Shown here: positions 25,588-34,986 of the stretch, piece after piece
How positions within the stretch are numbered: position 1 is the first letter of the stretch
Layout: every line of letters begins with the position of its first letter
DNA from: Anaerofustis stercorihominis
Lineage (GTDB): Bacteria > Bacillota > Clostridia > Eubacteriales > Anaerofustaceae
Direction of reading: 5' to 3'
DNA: 64,000 nucleotides
NCBI RefSeq assembly: GCF_024623185.1
Contig: NZ_JANJZK010000001.1
Coordinates: 124,001 to 188,000, forward strand
Program-made: the position numbers and the translations under genes
The notes under the pieces: generated by a model
Databases searched by the model: none
Seen by the model: only the letters and a program-made list of their open reading frames with translations
Told to the model about the DNA's origin: nothing

Positions 25588-26736
25588 TTATAACCAATTT
25601 CTTGGATTTTGTGTTACGCCGTCAGCATGAACTTCAAAGTGACAATGCGGACCTGTAGAATATCCGGTACTGCCTCCGTATGCTACTGTTTGTCCTCTTC
25701 TGACCTTTTGTCCAACCGATACTCTTACACTTGAGTTATGTCCTAATAAAATAGTTACATGTTTTCCTTTTATCAGTCCTGCATCTATCCCTACTGCATA
25801 ACCATATCCGCCATACCAACCGGCTATAGTAACTCTGCCGTTTGCAGGTGCGACAACGCTGTCTCCGTAACTTAATCCGATATCCATTCCCGCATGGTAT
25901 TTATATACTCCCGATATAGGATGATATCTGTAACCTTGTTCGCTTGTTACATAATAATTTCCCGGCGTAGGCCAACCTAACGAACCGTTTCCTGTATTAT
26001 ATACTTTGTTTGTTGTAGAACCGCTTTGTGAAGCTAATTTATTGCTGAGTTCATTTTGTTCTGCTTCCAGTTTTTCAACTTCTTTTTTTAAATCTTTAAT
26101 GTCTCCTTTGACATTCGCTAGCTGTGCATTTTTAGCAATCTTCAATGTATCTAAATCATCTTTATTTGAGTTTAACTTAGAAATTAAATCTTCTAATTCT
26201 TTTTTTTCTTTTGCGATTTTATCTGTTTTCGTTTGTATTTTCTTTTCGACAGTTTGTAGTTCTTTTACTATGTTTTGGTCATAACTTACAAGCTCTTGCA
26301 CTGTTATTACTTTACTTATTAAATCCGAAAAATTTTCCGAAGAAAAGATCAAATCTAGGTATCCTGTATCCCCGTACATATACATGACTTCCATTCGTTC
26401 TTTTAATAAATCTTGATATTTTTTTCTTTCTTCTTTTGCTTCTCTAAGTTCTTTTTTTGCTTTTTCTAACGATTTTTCTACTTTTGATTTATTAGTTTCT
26501 TGTTCTTCTATTTTCTTTTCTAATTTTTCAATTTTAGTATCATAACTTTCAATTTGATTTGATAAATCATCTGCTTTATCTTGTGAATTATTTAAACTGT
26601 CTTTTTTATCATCAAGCTTGTTTTCTACATCTTTTAATTTTTGTTTTGTAGTTTTGGCTGTTATCGTACTTTGTGTGAGGGGTAGGGTAAAAACACAAAT
26701 AAACACTAATATTAATGATAGTATTCTTTTTTTCAT
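25588..26736 (-). CDS. M23 peptidoglycan hydrolase with coiled coil (PcsB/CwlO-like), copy 2
   Basis: This 382-residue secreted protein has a signal peptide (about 1-28), a long Lys/Glu-rich coiled coil (about 30-240) and a LytM/M23 domain (about 250-382). The zinc ligands are present: HAGMD, a later LLGHNS and HCHFEVH. This is the EnvC/PcsB/CwlO architecture, in which FtsEX relieves autoinhibition by the coiled coil. It is a close paralogue of the gene just upstream, in the same operon after ftsE and ftsX. The linker between coiled coil and LytM is short here. Confidence 0.9.
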   Translation of the reverse strand: MKKRILSLILVFICVFTLPLTQSTITAKTTKQKLKDVENKLDDKKDSLNNSQDKADDLSNQIESYDTKIEKLEKKIEEQETNKSKVEKSLEKAKKELREAKEERKKYQDLLKERMEVMYMYGDTGYLDLIFSSENFSDLISKVITVQELVSYDQNIVKELQTVEKKIQTKTDKIAKEKKELEDLISKLNSNKDDLDTLKIAKNAQLANVKGDIKDLKKEVEKLEAEQNELSNKLASQSGSTTNKVYNTGNGSLGWPTPGNYYVTSEQGYRYHPISGVYKYHAGMDIGLSYGDSVVAPANGRVTIAGWYGGYGYAVGIDAGLIKGKHVTILLGHNSSVRVSVGQKVRRGQTVAYGGSTGYSTGPHCHFEVHADGVTQNPRNWL

Positions 26737-26781
26737 TTTACTCTCCAGTCATTTAAAATAAACTTTTTTATGGTTGTAATA

Positions 26782-28038
26782 TTAAATATTAACATAATCT
26801 AATGGGTCTACGGCGTATCCGTTTTTATACACAGCAAAGTGTAAATGCGGTCCTGTTGAAATCCCGGTACTTCCGCTGTAAGAAACAACTTGTCCTCTTT
26901 TTACTTTTTGTCCTGTAGATACTTTTAGAGAACTGTTGTGAGCAAGTAATACTGTTATGTGGTCTCCATTAATGTTCCCGCAGTCTATAGAAACCGCATA
27001 TCCATATCCTCCATTCCAACCTGAATAAGTAACTTTACCGTTTGCAGGAGCTCTAACTGGAGTTCCTGTGCTTACACCAATATCAACGGCTCCGTGATTT
27101 GTACTTGCACCAGCTGTAGGTTGGTCTCTATGACCGAAATAACTGGTTATATTATAATGTCCCGGAACAGGCCATGAAAGAACTCCGTCTTTACTGCTTG
27201 AACTTGATCCTCCGGTGGAATTGCTGCTTCCTCCTGTGCTGCTGTTGGAACCACTGTTTCCTTTATCCTTATCTTTATCTAAGCTGTTATTGTCATTGTT
27301 ATAATTTACATTAGTTGAAGCTGCACTTTGTGCTGCTATCTTATTGTCCAAATTAGCTTTTTCTTTTTCCAAACTAGCTATTTGTTTCTTTAAGTCATCT
27401 ATAGTACCATTTACATTTTTAAGTTCAGAATTCTTTGCGATTTTTAATGTACTTAAATCTTCCTTGTTTTTAGCCAGACTTTTAATAGTAGTATCAAGCT
27501 CTTTTTTGCTATTTGATATTTCATAAGTTTTAGTCTTTATATCATTTTCTGTATCTTGCAATTTAGATATGATATTTCGGTCATAGCTGACTAAAGATTG
27601 AACTGTGATTATCTTACTGATCAAATCTGAGAAGTCGGTTGAAGAAAATATCAAATCGAGATAACCCATGTTTCCGTACATATACATGGTTTCCATTCTT
27701 TCTTTTAATGCATCTTGATACTTTTTTCTTTTCTCTTTCGCATCTTTTAATTCTTCTTTGGTTTTGGTTAAATTTTTTTCTAGTGTTGACTGCTTTTTTT
27801 CTTGTGTGCCAATAGTGTTCGTCAATTCAGATATCTTGCTGTCAACATCTTTGATTTCTCCGGATAAATTATCAGAAGTACTTTTTTCATTATTTAAATT
27901 ATTTTTTTTACTGTCTATTTTACTTTCAACGTCATTTAACTTTTCTTTATCTGTTTTTGCATTTACGGTATCAAATGTAAATGCTGTCGTAAATACGAAT
28001 GATAATACTAATAAAATTGATACTATTTTTTTATTCAT
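26782..28038 (-). CDS. M23 peptidoglycan hydrolase with coiled coil (PcsB/CwlO-like), copy 1
   Basis: This 418-residue secreted protein shares the domain order of its downstream paralogue: signal peptide (1-27), coiled coil (about 30-245) and LytM domain (about 290-418). The LytM zinc ligands are NHGAVD, LLAHNS and HLHF. It differs by a Gly/Ser/Asn-rich linker of about 40 residues before the LytM domain. It starts 10 bp after ftsX, so FtsEX is its likely regulator at the division site. Confidence 0.92.
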   Translation of the reverse strand: MNKKIVSILLVLSFVFTTAFTFDTVNAKTDKEKLNDVESKIDSKKNNLNNEKSTSDNLSGEIKDVDSKISELTNTIGTQEKKQSTLEKNLTKTKEELKDAKEKRKKYQDALKERMETMYMYGNMGYLDLIFSSTDFSDLISKIITVQSLVSYDRNIISKLQDTENDIKTKTYEISNSKKELDTTIKSLAKNKEDLSTLKIAKNSELKNVNGTIDDLKKQIASLEKEKANLDNKIAAQSAASTNVNYNNDNNSLDKDKDKGNSGSNSSTGGSSNSTGGSSSSSKDGVLSWPVPGHYNITSYFGHRDQPTAGASTNHGAVDIGVSTGTPVRAPANGKVTYSGWNGGYGYAVSIDCGNINGDHITVLLAHNSSLKVSTGQKVKRGQVVSYSGSTGISTGPHLHFAVYKNGYAVDPLDYVNI

Positions 28039-28047
28039 GCCTGTTAC

Positions 28048-28929
28048 CTATACATCTAAGAATTTTCTAATTGAGAAAGCACTTCCTGCCGCACCTATGA
28101 TTATTCCGTAAACGATAAATAATAGTGTAACTTGTCCCATTATTATTCCCGGTGGTGCTATTCCGCTTCCGAGAGGAAGTCCGGTTCCTCCGCCTTGAAT
28201 AAATCCGATTACATAATAGTAAATATTTCTTATAATCAGTATAGATACACTGGAACCTAAAAGTCCTAGAATACTTCCTTCTATTAAAAATGGGAACCTA
28301 ATAAACCAGTCTGTGGCACCCACATATTTCATAACCGTGATATCGTTTCTTCTTGCATAAACGGTTAATTTAATAGTGTTATAAATAATAAATATACTTA
28401 CTATACTTAGAACTATAAATATTACTATGCAAACCACACTGGCCATATCGTTAAATTTAAGAAGGTTATCAACGACTTCTTCTCCGTAAACGACATCTTT
28501 TACCCCGTCAATATCTTTTGAATAAGAATACATGTCTTTAAGTTTCGTAGAATCTGTGACTTTTACGATAAAAGATTCGGGAAGAGGATTGTTTTTACCT
28601 TCATATCCGTTTAATAAGTAGGATTTATCTCCGAAATCCTGCTTAAAATTTGTAAGAGCATCGTTTTTAGATTCATAAGTTACACTTTTGCATAAACTGT
28701 TTTTTTCAATATTAGTTTTTACACTGTCTTTTTGTGTCTGGGTCAATCCGTCATTAAGATAAACTTTAAGCTCTAGATTGTTTTCAATTTCACCTGTCAT
28801 AAAGTTTAAGTTGAGTGCGAATACAAGGAATACACCTATAATAATAAGTGCTGCTACTACAGATAAAACAGATGCTACACTCATTAAAGAATTCCTTTTG
28901 ATATTTTGAAAAGAGTCTCTTATGAACAC
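28048..28929 (-). CDS. ftsX: Cell-division ABC transporter permease FtsX
   Basis: FtsX is the membrane half of the FtsEX complex. It does not transport a substrate but passes ATP-driven motion to peptidoglycan hydrolases outside. The 293-residue protein has one N-terminal transmembrane helix (about 21-44), an extracellular loop of about 120 residues that would bind the coiled coil of a hydrolase, and three C-terminal helices. ftsE lies 16 bp upstream and the first M23 gene 9 bp downstream. Confidence 0.95.
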   Translation of the reverse strand: MFIRDSFQNIKRNSLMSVASVLSVVAALIIIGVFLVFALNLNFMTGEIENNLELKVYLNDGLTQTQKDSVKTNIEKNSLCKSVTYESKNDALTNFKQDFGDKSYLLNGYEGKNNPLPESFIVKVTDSTKLKDMYSYSKDIDGVKDVVYGEEVVDNLLKFNDMASVVCIVIFIVLSIVSIFIIYNTIKLTVYARRNDITVMKYVGATDWFIRFPFLIEGSILGLLGSSVSILIIRNIYYYVIGFIQGGGTGLPLGSGIAPPGIIMGQVTLLFIVYGIIIGAAGSAFSIRKFLDV

Positions 28930-28945
28930 CTTTATAGTTGATAAT

Positions 28946-29626
28946 TTAATTGTTATATCCTCCTTTTCTGTCTCCGATTATTTTTCCGTCTTTTAAAAGC
29001 ACTACTCTTCTTTGCATCGCATCAACGATTGTTTTATCGTGTGTTGCTATGAGTAAAGTAGTTCCTCTTCTGTTAATGTCATGAAGAAGTTTCATTATTC
29101 CTATTGAGGTATGGGGATCTAAGTTACCGGTAGGTTCATCGCATATAAGTATCTTTGGATTATTTATAATACTTCTTGCTATGGCTACTCTTTGCTGTTC
29201 CCCCCCCGATAATTGATTAGGATATTTTCTTGCTTTATCTTTAAGTCCAACCATTTTTAAAACGTTTGGAACTCTCTTATGTATTTTTTCTGGTTTATGC
29301 TGCATGACTTCCATTGCAAAAGCTACATTTTCGTATACTGTTCTGTTTTCCAGTAATCTGTAGTCTTGGAATACGACACCTACATGTCTTCTTAAAAATG
29401 GAACTTGTTTATTTGTTAAGTTATTTAAATCATATCCCGCTACGGAGATATCACCGTAAGTCGGAGATATTTCTTTTAATATAAGTTTCAAAAGTGAAGA
29501 TTTTCCCGCTCCGCTTTTCCCTACAATAAATAAAAACTCGCCCTTATCGACATTTAAATTAATGTCTTTAAGTGCAGCTTCTTCTCCGCCTTCATATATT
29601 AATGATACATTATTTAAAGTAATCAT
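28946..29626 (-). CDS. ftsE: Cell-division ATP-binding protein FtsE
   Basis: FtsE is the ATPase of FtsEX. The 226-residue protein carries Walker A GKSGAGKSS (36-44), signature LSGGEQQR, Walker B ILICDEPTGNLD and the switch histidine in THDK. GDISVAGYDL and FQDYRLLENRTVYENV are typical of FtsE. It is the first gene of the four-gene operon ftsE-ftsX-M23-M23. Confidence 0.96.
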   Translation of the reverse strand: MITLNNVSLIYEGGEEAALKDINLNVDKGEFLFIVGKSGAGKSSLLKLILKEISPTYGDISVAGYDLNNLTNKQVPFLRRHVGVVFQDYRLLENRTVYENVAFAMEVMQHKPEKIHKRVPNVLKMVGLKDKARKYPNQLSGGEQQRVAIARSIINNPKILICDEPTGNLDPHTSIGIMKLLHDINRRGTTLLIATHDKTIVDAMQRRVVLLKDGKIIGDRKGGYNN

Positions 29627-30009
29627 ACTTACTCCTATTCTAAATTTAAATAAATACTAAAAATACACATCTAAATATTACATTTTAAATCTATTAAGAA
29701 ACGATTAAATAAATTTAGATGTTTTATTAAAACATTATAGCATATTTTGTCGTATTATCAATTATTTTGTCATTTTTTAATAATAGAAAGCATCCATTTT
29801 ATGGCATATATAGTTATATTTTCAAAAATATTAAAGAAAAGGAACAATATGTTGAAGGTTAAGTGATGATTATGTGGATTTATGGTTTTAAGTGGAAATC
29901 AAATAAAATTTTATTATGATATAATATTAATGAAATATTAATAATTTCCATAAAGAATATTAAATATTATGGTTTATAATTTATTCAACACTTAATTAGG
30001 GGGAAGACC
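29627..30009. other. Divergent intergenic region between ftsE and the two-component system
   Basis: This AT-rich spacer of about 380 bp must hold promoters for both directions. A GTCGTATT (reverse complement of AATACGAC) occurs at 29749-29756. I cannot assign a gene or structured RNA. Confidence 0.45.
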
Positions 30010-30711
30010 ATGGGTAAATATAATATATTAGTAGTAGACGACGATAAAGAAATTGTAAAAGCAATAAATATATATCTTTCCAATGAGGGATACAACATAT
30101 ATGAAGCTTATGACGGATATGAAGCATTAGGTATTTTAGAGAAGGAAGAAATCCATTTAATAGTACTAGATATAATGATGCCTAAATTAGATGGGATAGC
30201 AACCATTACCAAGGTTAGGGAAAAGCAAAATGTTCCTGTTATATTCTTGTCCGCAAAATCCGAGGATACCGATAAAATAATAGGACTAAATATCGGCGCC
30301 GATGATTATGTTACCAAGCCTTTTAATCCTTTGGAACTTATTGCAAGGGTTAAGTCTTTGATTAGAAGATATACGATACTCGGCAATATGAGTGAAATGG
30401 AAGCTGATAATATATTGACAACCGGTGGGCTCAGCTTGAATGAAGATACTACAGAGGTAACTGTTGACGGAGAAGAGGTAAAGCTTACCAGCACGGAATT
30501 TAAGATACTTAAGCTTTTAATGTCCAGACCTAATAAAGTGTTTTCCATGGAGGAAATATATGAAAAAGTTTGGGGAGAACTTTCTTATATGACGGATAAC
30601 ACTGTAGCTGTACATGTTAGGCATATAAGAGAAAAGATAGAAATCGATCCTAAAAATCCAAAATATTTAAAGGTGGTGTGGGGAATTGGATATAAAATTG
30701 AAAAACATTAA
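30010..30711 (+). CDS. OmpR/PhoB-family response regulator
   Basis: This 233-residue regulator has a receiver domain with acidic pocket DDD (residues 10-12), phosphoacceptor D54 in VLDIMMP and K103 in TKPF. A C-terminal winged-helix DNA-binding domain follows (EVKLTSTEFKILKLL, TVAVHVRHIREKIE). The ribosome binding site is GGGGGAAG. The sensor kinase gene overlaps its end, so the two work as a pair. The target genes are unknown; the unit is divergent from the ftsEX operon. Confidence 0.93.
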   Translation: MGKYNILVVDDDKEIVKAINIYLSNEGYNIYEAYDGYEALGILEKEEIHLIVLDIMMPKLDGIATITKVREKQNVPVIFLSAKSEDTDKIIGLNIGADDYVTKPFNPLELIARVKSLIRRYTILGNMSEMEADNILTTGGLSLNEDTTEVTVDGEEVKLTSTEFKILKLLMSRPNKVFSMEEIYEKVWGELSYMTDNTVAVHVRHIREKIEIDPKNPKYLKVVWGIGYKIEKH

Positions 30712-32704
30712 GGGAAATAAAAGTTTACTTAACCATATACTTTTGATAATAGCAATATTTATTACATTTAGTTTTGTAGTTAATAACGGCAATAAAGTCA
30801 TTTTAAATAAATCTTATCAAATGTTTGGTAATCATGCTTATCTTACTTCTTCCGACTATGGATACAAGTTAGATGAAATACATGCTTACTTAAATAATGC
30901 TTTATACAGAGAATATAAAGAAGTACATGATAATAATCCGAAGGCGGATCTATTTAAGAGTGTTGCCGATATGTCTCCAAAACTTAGAGGTGAGCTTAAG
31001 GCAAACGTTATAGGCAGTTACGGACCTGAAGTATCTTACTATATAATGGATAATAATACCGATGTAGGCTATACGAACTCAGGTGTCAGGACAGAAAAAG
31101 AATTTGAAAAAGAATATAAAAAGGAAGGTTATACTTTTATTAGTACGAGAAGCAATGTGACAAACACATATGTGAACGGAAATAAAGAATTATTAAATGT
31201 TTCTTATAACCTTACAAATAATTTTGATATGTATGATGACAATAATTCTTTTCTTGCAACTAAGATACTTCCGCCGACGGTACTTGTAGCTGTGAATCAT
31301 GACTTTACATCCGGAGGTTATTTCAAGGAAAGCTATGAAGCTTATAAATCAGATGGAGTATGGTCTACTTTAGGCTTTATTTTTTCCTCTATATTATTAT
31401 TATATCTATTGATTATAATAAAAAAGAAATATGGAATAAGAGATTCTCTGGAAGTAATAGGACAAATATTTAATAAAGTATTCCTGGAAATAAAATTATT
31501 TGTAGCTTATTTTATATATAATAATTTTTATAGTATAAACGGCACGATAACTGCAATATTATTTGTTTTTTGTCTATACTGTGCTGCAATGTATGATAAT
31601 GAAAATTTATTAAATGTATCTGTATATAAAAAGGTTATGGATATATATAAAAGTAATCAGGTCTTCAAACCATTTAGTAAAAAGGTACAGTCGAGAATGG
31701 TCAACGGGATTACAAGGTGTGTTGTTTCCGGCGGGATATTGATGTTTTCTTTTCTACTGTTGGCTATGGGGATATCGGGACCGTACGAGCAATTATATGC
31801 AGTAGTAATTGTAGCTTCTTTTATATATTTGATGTACTCGATATTTAGATTATATTCGTCTTCAATAAAGAGTGTAAAAGATATAGAAGATGTATATAAT
31901 TATACGGAAACGCTTGGACTAGGGCACTTCAATGAAAATATTTATTTAAGTGAAAACAGTTATTTTAAAGAAATAGAATATAATTTGAATGCACTTAACG
32001 ACCACATAAAAGAAGCAGTAGAAGAACAAGTGAAAAGTGAAAAAATGAAGAGCGAACTTGTAACTAATGTTTCACATGATTTAAAGACACCTCTTACATC
32101 TATTATTAATTATGTTGATTTAATGAAGAGGGAAGATATAAAGCCGGAAATTGCAAAGGAATATCTTGAAATACTCGATAGTAAATCTCAAAAATTAAAA
32201 AAATTGGTAGAGGATATATTTGATATTTCAAAGGCAACGAGCGGAAATATAGATTTGCATAATACAAATATCAATTTAAAAAGCTTGATTAATCAAAGCA
32301 TAAGTGAGTTTAGTGACAGTATAAATGAAAATAATCTTGAAGTTAGGGTAAATGTGGATGATGATGTTTATATTTATGCCGACGGAGAAAGGCTTGGAAG
32401 AGTACTTGAAAATTTAATTCAAAATGCGGTGAAATATTCACTCAAAGGAACAAGGATATATATAGACTTGGAAAAAGACGACCCGAGTATAACGATAAGT
32501 AATATATCTAATTATGAGATGGACTTTTCCAGTGAAGAAATTTTAACCAGATTTGCAAGAGCGGATAAAGCCAGAGATCTTGAAGGTTTTGGGTTGGGGC
32601 TTTCTATAGTTCAAAGTTTTACCGGCTTGATGGGAATTGACTTTAGTGTTACGATAGATAAAGATTTATTTAAAGCAAGGCTGGATTTTAAAAATAATAA
32701 ATAA
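30686..32704 (+). CDS. Sensor histidine kinase with large membrane region
   Basis: This 672-residue kinase has a first membrane helix near residues 14-33 and an extracellular domain of about 190 residues. Four or five further membrane helices lie between about 225 and 390. Then come a HAMP-like linker, the H box VSHDLKTPL with H464, the N box with N580 and the G box FGLGLS near 635-640. The first codon is a TTG at 30686 inside the regulator gene; a second TTG four codons later is possible. The extra membrane helices are unusual against simple two-helix kinases and may form part of the sensor. Confidence 0.88.
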   Translation: MDIKLKNIKGNKSLLNHILLIIAIFITFSFVVNNGNKVILNKSYQMFGNHAYLTSSDYGYKLDEIHAYLNNALYREYKEVHDNNPKADLFKSVADMSPKLRGELKANVIGSYGPEVSYYIMDNNTDVGYTNSGVRTEKEFEKEYKKEGYTFISTRSNVTNTYVNGNKELLNVSYNLTNNFDMYDDNNSFLATKILPPTVLVAVNHDFTSGGYFKESYEAYKSDGVWSTLGFIFSSILLLYLLIIIKKKYGIRDSLEVIGQIFNKVFLEIKLFVAYFIYNNFYSINGTITAILFVFCLYCAAMYDNENLLNVSVYKKVMDIYKSNQVFKPFSKKVQSRMVNGITRCVVSGGILMFSFLLLAMGISGPYEQLYAVVIVASFIYLMYSIFRLYSSSIKSVKDIEDVYNYTETLGLGHFNENIYLSENSYFKEIEYNLNALNDHIKEAVEEQVKSEKMKSELVTNVSHDLKTPLTSIINYVDLMKREDIKPEIAKEYLEILDSKSQKLKKLVEDIFDISKATSGNIDLHNTNINLKSLINQSISEFSDSINENNLEVRVNVDDDVYIYADGERLGRVLENLIQNAVKYSLKGTRIYIDLEKDDPSITISNISNYEMDFSSEEILTRFARADKARDLEGFGLGLSIVQSFTGLMGIDFSVTIDKDLFKARLDFKNNK

Positions 32705-32707
32705 GAT

Positions 32708-32741
32708 AAAAACGACATCAAATTAATGATGTCGTTTTTTA
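32708..32741 (+). terminator. Terminator after the histidine kinase
   Basis: A 13-bp stem AAAAACGACATCA/TGATGTCGTTTTT around AATTAA, followed by T residues. Confidence 0.92.
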
Positions 32742-32828
32742 TTGGATAGTAATAATGATTTATATTTATTGTAATTTGTTTAAATATGTTATAATCTCTT
32801 TATATATTATAATTTTAAGAGGTCAGTA

Positions 32829-33218
32829 GTGAATAAGTTTTTATTTATAGTTTTATTTGTAGTCGCGTCATTAGGGATTGCATTTATAAAAATCAAAGAA
32901 TATTATTTATATAAAATATGCACTAAAAGTACTTATGCTAAAATACTTTCCATTAAATCATCTTATGGAAATAACAGGAAAATTGCAGGTGCTGTTTTAA
33001 CATATAAAGTAGATGAAAAATTTATTAATGCAAAAAGCAGTTTAGACGTAAACAGTGAAATGGTAAAGAAAGATGATGTTATAGAAATTTTATATAATCC
33101 AAGAAAACCAAGACAAAATGTGTGCTTTAAAAGAGAACTCCAAACTTCAAGATTATCTTTAATGATTCCATTATGGCTAGTGACATTGATAGCCTTAATA
33201 GTTTGTTTTATTATATAA
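32829..33218 (+). CDS. DUF3592-like small membrane protein
   Basis: This 129-residue protein has a membrane helix at each end (about 4-24 and 108-128) and a beta-rich extracytoplasmic middle. That middle has the DUF3592-like pattern: VLTYKVDEKF, then VKKDDVIEILYNPRKPR. The function of the family is unknown. The start is a GTG at 32829 after an AGAGGT ribosome binding site. It stands alone with a terminator. Confidence 0.7.
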   Translation: MNKFLFIVLFVVASLGIAFIKIKEYYLYKICTKSTYAKILSIKSSYGNNRKIAGAVLTYKVDEKFINAKSSLDVNSEMVKKDDVIEILYNPRKPRQNVCFKRELQTSRLSLMIPLWLVTLIALIVCFII

Positions 33219-33230
33219 AATATATAAAAA

Positions 33231-33258
33231 TAAAAAGCGGATAATGCTCCGCTTTTTT
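33231..33258. terminator. Terminator between DUF3592-like gene and SDR gene
   Basis: AAAAAGCGGA/TCCGCTTTTT stem with a TAATGC loop; works for both convergent genes. Confidence 0.88.
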
Positions 33259-33268
33259 CTTATATTTT

Positions 33269-34030
33269 TTATTTTGCGTAAGTCCTCGCTCCGTCCATTA
33301 GTATTACTTCTCCGCTTATGTATGACGCCATTTCGCTTGAAAGGAATGCTGTCATATAAGCTACATCTTCAGGTTCTCCAAGCCTTCCCACCGGTACTGT
33401 AGCAATTTTTTTCTTTAACATTTCATCGTCAAATTTATTTAACATTTCTGTTTTAATAAGTGAAATTGCAAGTGTATTACATCTTATATTTCCTGGGCCG
33501 TACTGTACTGCCATATATCTTGTAAGACCTAATAATCCTGCTTTTGAAGCTGAGTATTGCGGTCCTCCGCCCATTCCCGAATACATTGCAGAAGAGCCTA
33601 TATTTATGATACTTCCGCCCCCTGCTTCTTTAAGAAGGTCCAAACCTCCTGCCATGATAGAATAAAATGAACCATATAAATTTGATTTTAATACAGTATC
33701 TAGATATTCCGGAGTAAGTTCGTCTATCTCTACGACTTTTGAACCTCCGGCATTGTTTACTATTATATCTAATTTACCAAACTTTTCTTTAATATTATCT
33801 AAAGTTTCTTTCATTTGGTCAAAGTTGCCGACATCGCATTTATAACAGTAAGCTTTTCTACCTAAAGCTTCTATTTCTTTAACCACCCCATTTGCTGCTT
33901 CATCTCTTGATAAATATGTGAATGCAACATCTGCTCCGCACTCGGCAAGTGCAAGACAAATAGCTTTTCCTACACCTCTGCTGCCTCCTGTAAGAAATGC
34001 TTTCTTTCCCGTTAAGTCAATTTTTAACAT
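33269..34030 (-). CDS. Short-chain dehydrogenase/reductase (FabG/FabL-like)
   Basis: This 253-residue NAD(P)-dependent oxidoreductase has the Rossmann motif TGGSRGVG (14-21), NNAG (92-95), catalytic Ser in IGSSAMY and YSASK with Y159 and K163. The closest described types by pattern are FabG-like 3-oxoacyl-ACP reductases and the FabL-type enoyl-ACP reductases. No other fatty-acid gene is nearby, so the substrate is undecided. The ribosome binding site is AAGGAGAAAT. Hairpin repeat copy 3 lies 88 bp upstream of its start, in the possible leader. Confidence 0.85.
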   Translation of the reverse strand: MLKIDLTGKKAFLTGGSRGVGKAICLALAECGADVAFTYLSRDEAANGVVKEIEALGRKAYCYKCDVGNFDQMKETLDNIKEKFGKLDIIVNNAGGSKVVEIDELTPEYLDTVLKSNLYGSFYSIMAGGLDLLKEAGGGSIINIGSSAMYSGMGGGPQYSASKAGLLGLTRYMAVQYGPGNIRCNTLAISLIKTEMLNKFDDEMLKKKIATVPVGRLGEPEDVAYMTAFLSSEMASYISGEVILMDGARTYAK

Positions 34031-34117
34031 AATTATTTCTCCTTAAACTTTGTATATTCTATAAATAAAGTTTATCATAACTTAAATATAATGTAAATTA
34101 AGATTTATCTAAAAAAT

Positions 34118-34155
34118 GCGGGCACTACGCCTGCTGAAGCAGATTTCGCGCCCGC
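34118..34155 (-). repeat. GC-rich hairpin repeat, copy 3
   Basis: Read on the minus strand the left arm is GCGGGCGCGAAATCTGC and the right arm GCAGGCGTAGTGCCCGC around TTCA. The outer pairs differ from copy 2, but every one still pairs. It lies between the Crp/Fnr gene and the SDR gene. Confidence 0.88.
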
Positions 34156-34175
34156 TGTTCTTACTATAAAATTAA

Positions 34176-34841
34176 TTAATTTGAAAGCTTTATAAGTTCA
34201 TCTTCATTTAGTATTTCTATACCTCCTCTGAAGAGTTTTATGATATCGTTACTTTCAAAGTGTTTAAGCATCCTGCTTACCACTTCTCTCGCACTTCCTA
34301 AGTGATTTGCTATTTCTTCATGTGTCATTTTTATTTTATCTTTTTCATCTCTATGGAAAAGTAAAAATTCCGCCAGTCTTGAATCGAATTTTTTAAATAA
34401 TACCTGCTCCAAAATCCACATTACATCCGATAATCTTGAAGACATAATGCTATTAACATACTTTGACATCTCGATATAATTATTAGCTATATCTTTATAT
34501 ATATGTGTAGGTAAAATAGCTGCTTTTGTTTCCTCCATTGATTCTATGAATATATCAAATGTTATGTCTTTCATCACGCATGAAGCGGACATCAAACATA
34601 TATCATTATCCATTAAATAATATAAACTGAGCTCTCTTCCTGTCTCCGATATCATGTAAGCCCTGAGCTTACCGCTTAAAATAAATATTAATCCAGTGCA
34701 TGTCACGGAGTTGTCGTGAACAGTTTCGCCTTTTTTAAATGTTTTAAATTTTAATTCTTTTAGTATTGTTTCCTGGCATTCATTTTTAAGACTGTCCCAA
34801 AACGGGAGAAAATCTTTCATATTAAAGTTATCATCATTCAT
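34176..34841 (-). CDS. Crp/Fnr-family transcriptional regulator
   Basis: This 221-residue regulator has a cyclic-nucleotide-binding-like sensor fold (about 15-125), a long dimer helix and a C-terminal winged HTH (MTHEEIANHLGSAREVVSRMLKHFE, about 172-196). The Cys residues do not form an Fnr-type N-terminal Fe-S motif; CLMSASC lies inside the sensor domain and might respond to redox state, which is a guess. It is divergent from trxA and shares a palindrome with it. Confidence 0.88.
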   Translation of the reverse strand: MNDDNFNMKDFLPFWDSLKNECQETILKELKFKTFKKGETVHDNSVTCTGLIFILSGKLRAYMISETGRELSLYYLMDNDICLMSASCVMKDITFDIFIESMEETKAAILPTHIYKDIANNYIEMSKYVNSIMSSRLSDVMWILEQVLFKKFDSRLAEFLLFHRDEKDKIKMTHEEIANHLGSAREVVSRMLKHFESNDIIKLFRGGIEILNEDELIKLSN

Positions 34842-34913
34842 ATTTTTACCGCCTTATTATATATTCTATAATTATTATTCTTATTTGTCCATTATGACTT
34901 TATATTTTTTTTA

Positions 34914-34928
34914 TGTGACTTTGTCACA
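34914..34928. promoter_or_regulatory. Crp/Fnr-type palindrome in the trxA promoter
   Basis: TGTGAC-TTT-GTCACA is a perfect inverted repeat. It is centred about 41 bp before the expected trxA start, given TATAAT at 34950-34955. Binding by the divergent Crp/Fnr regulator is inferred from position and from the family's preference for TGTGA half-sites. The spacer is one base shorter than in the classical CRP site. Confidence 0.65.
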
Positions 34929-34986
34929 GTCTTTTATTTTTTATTTGAATATAATATAAACAAATAACAGGAAAGAGGTAAGAAAA

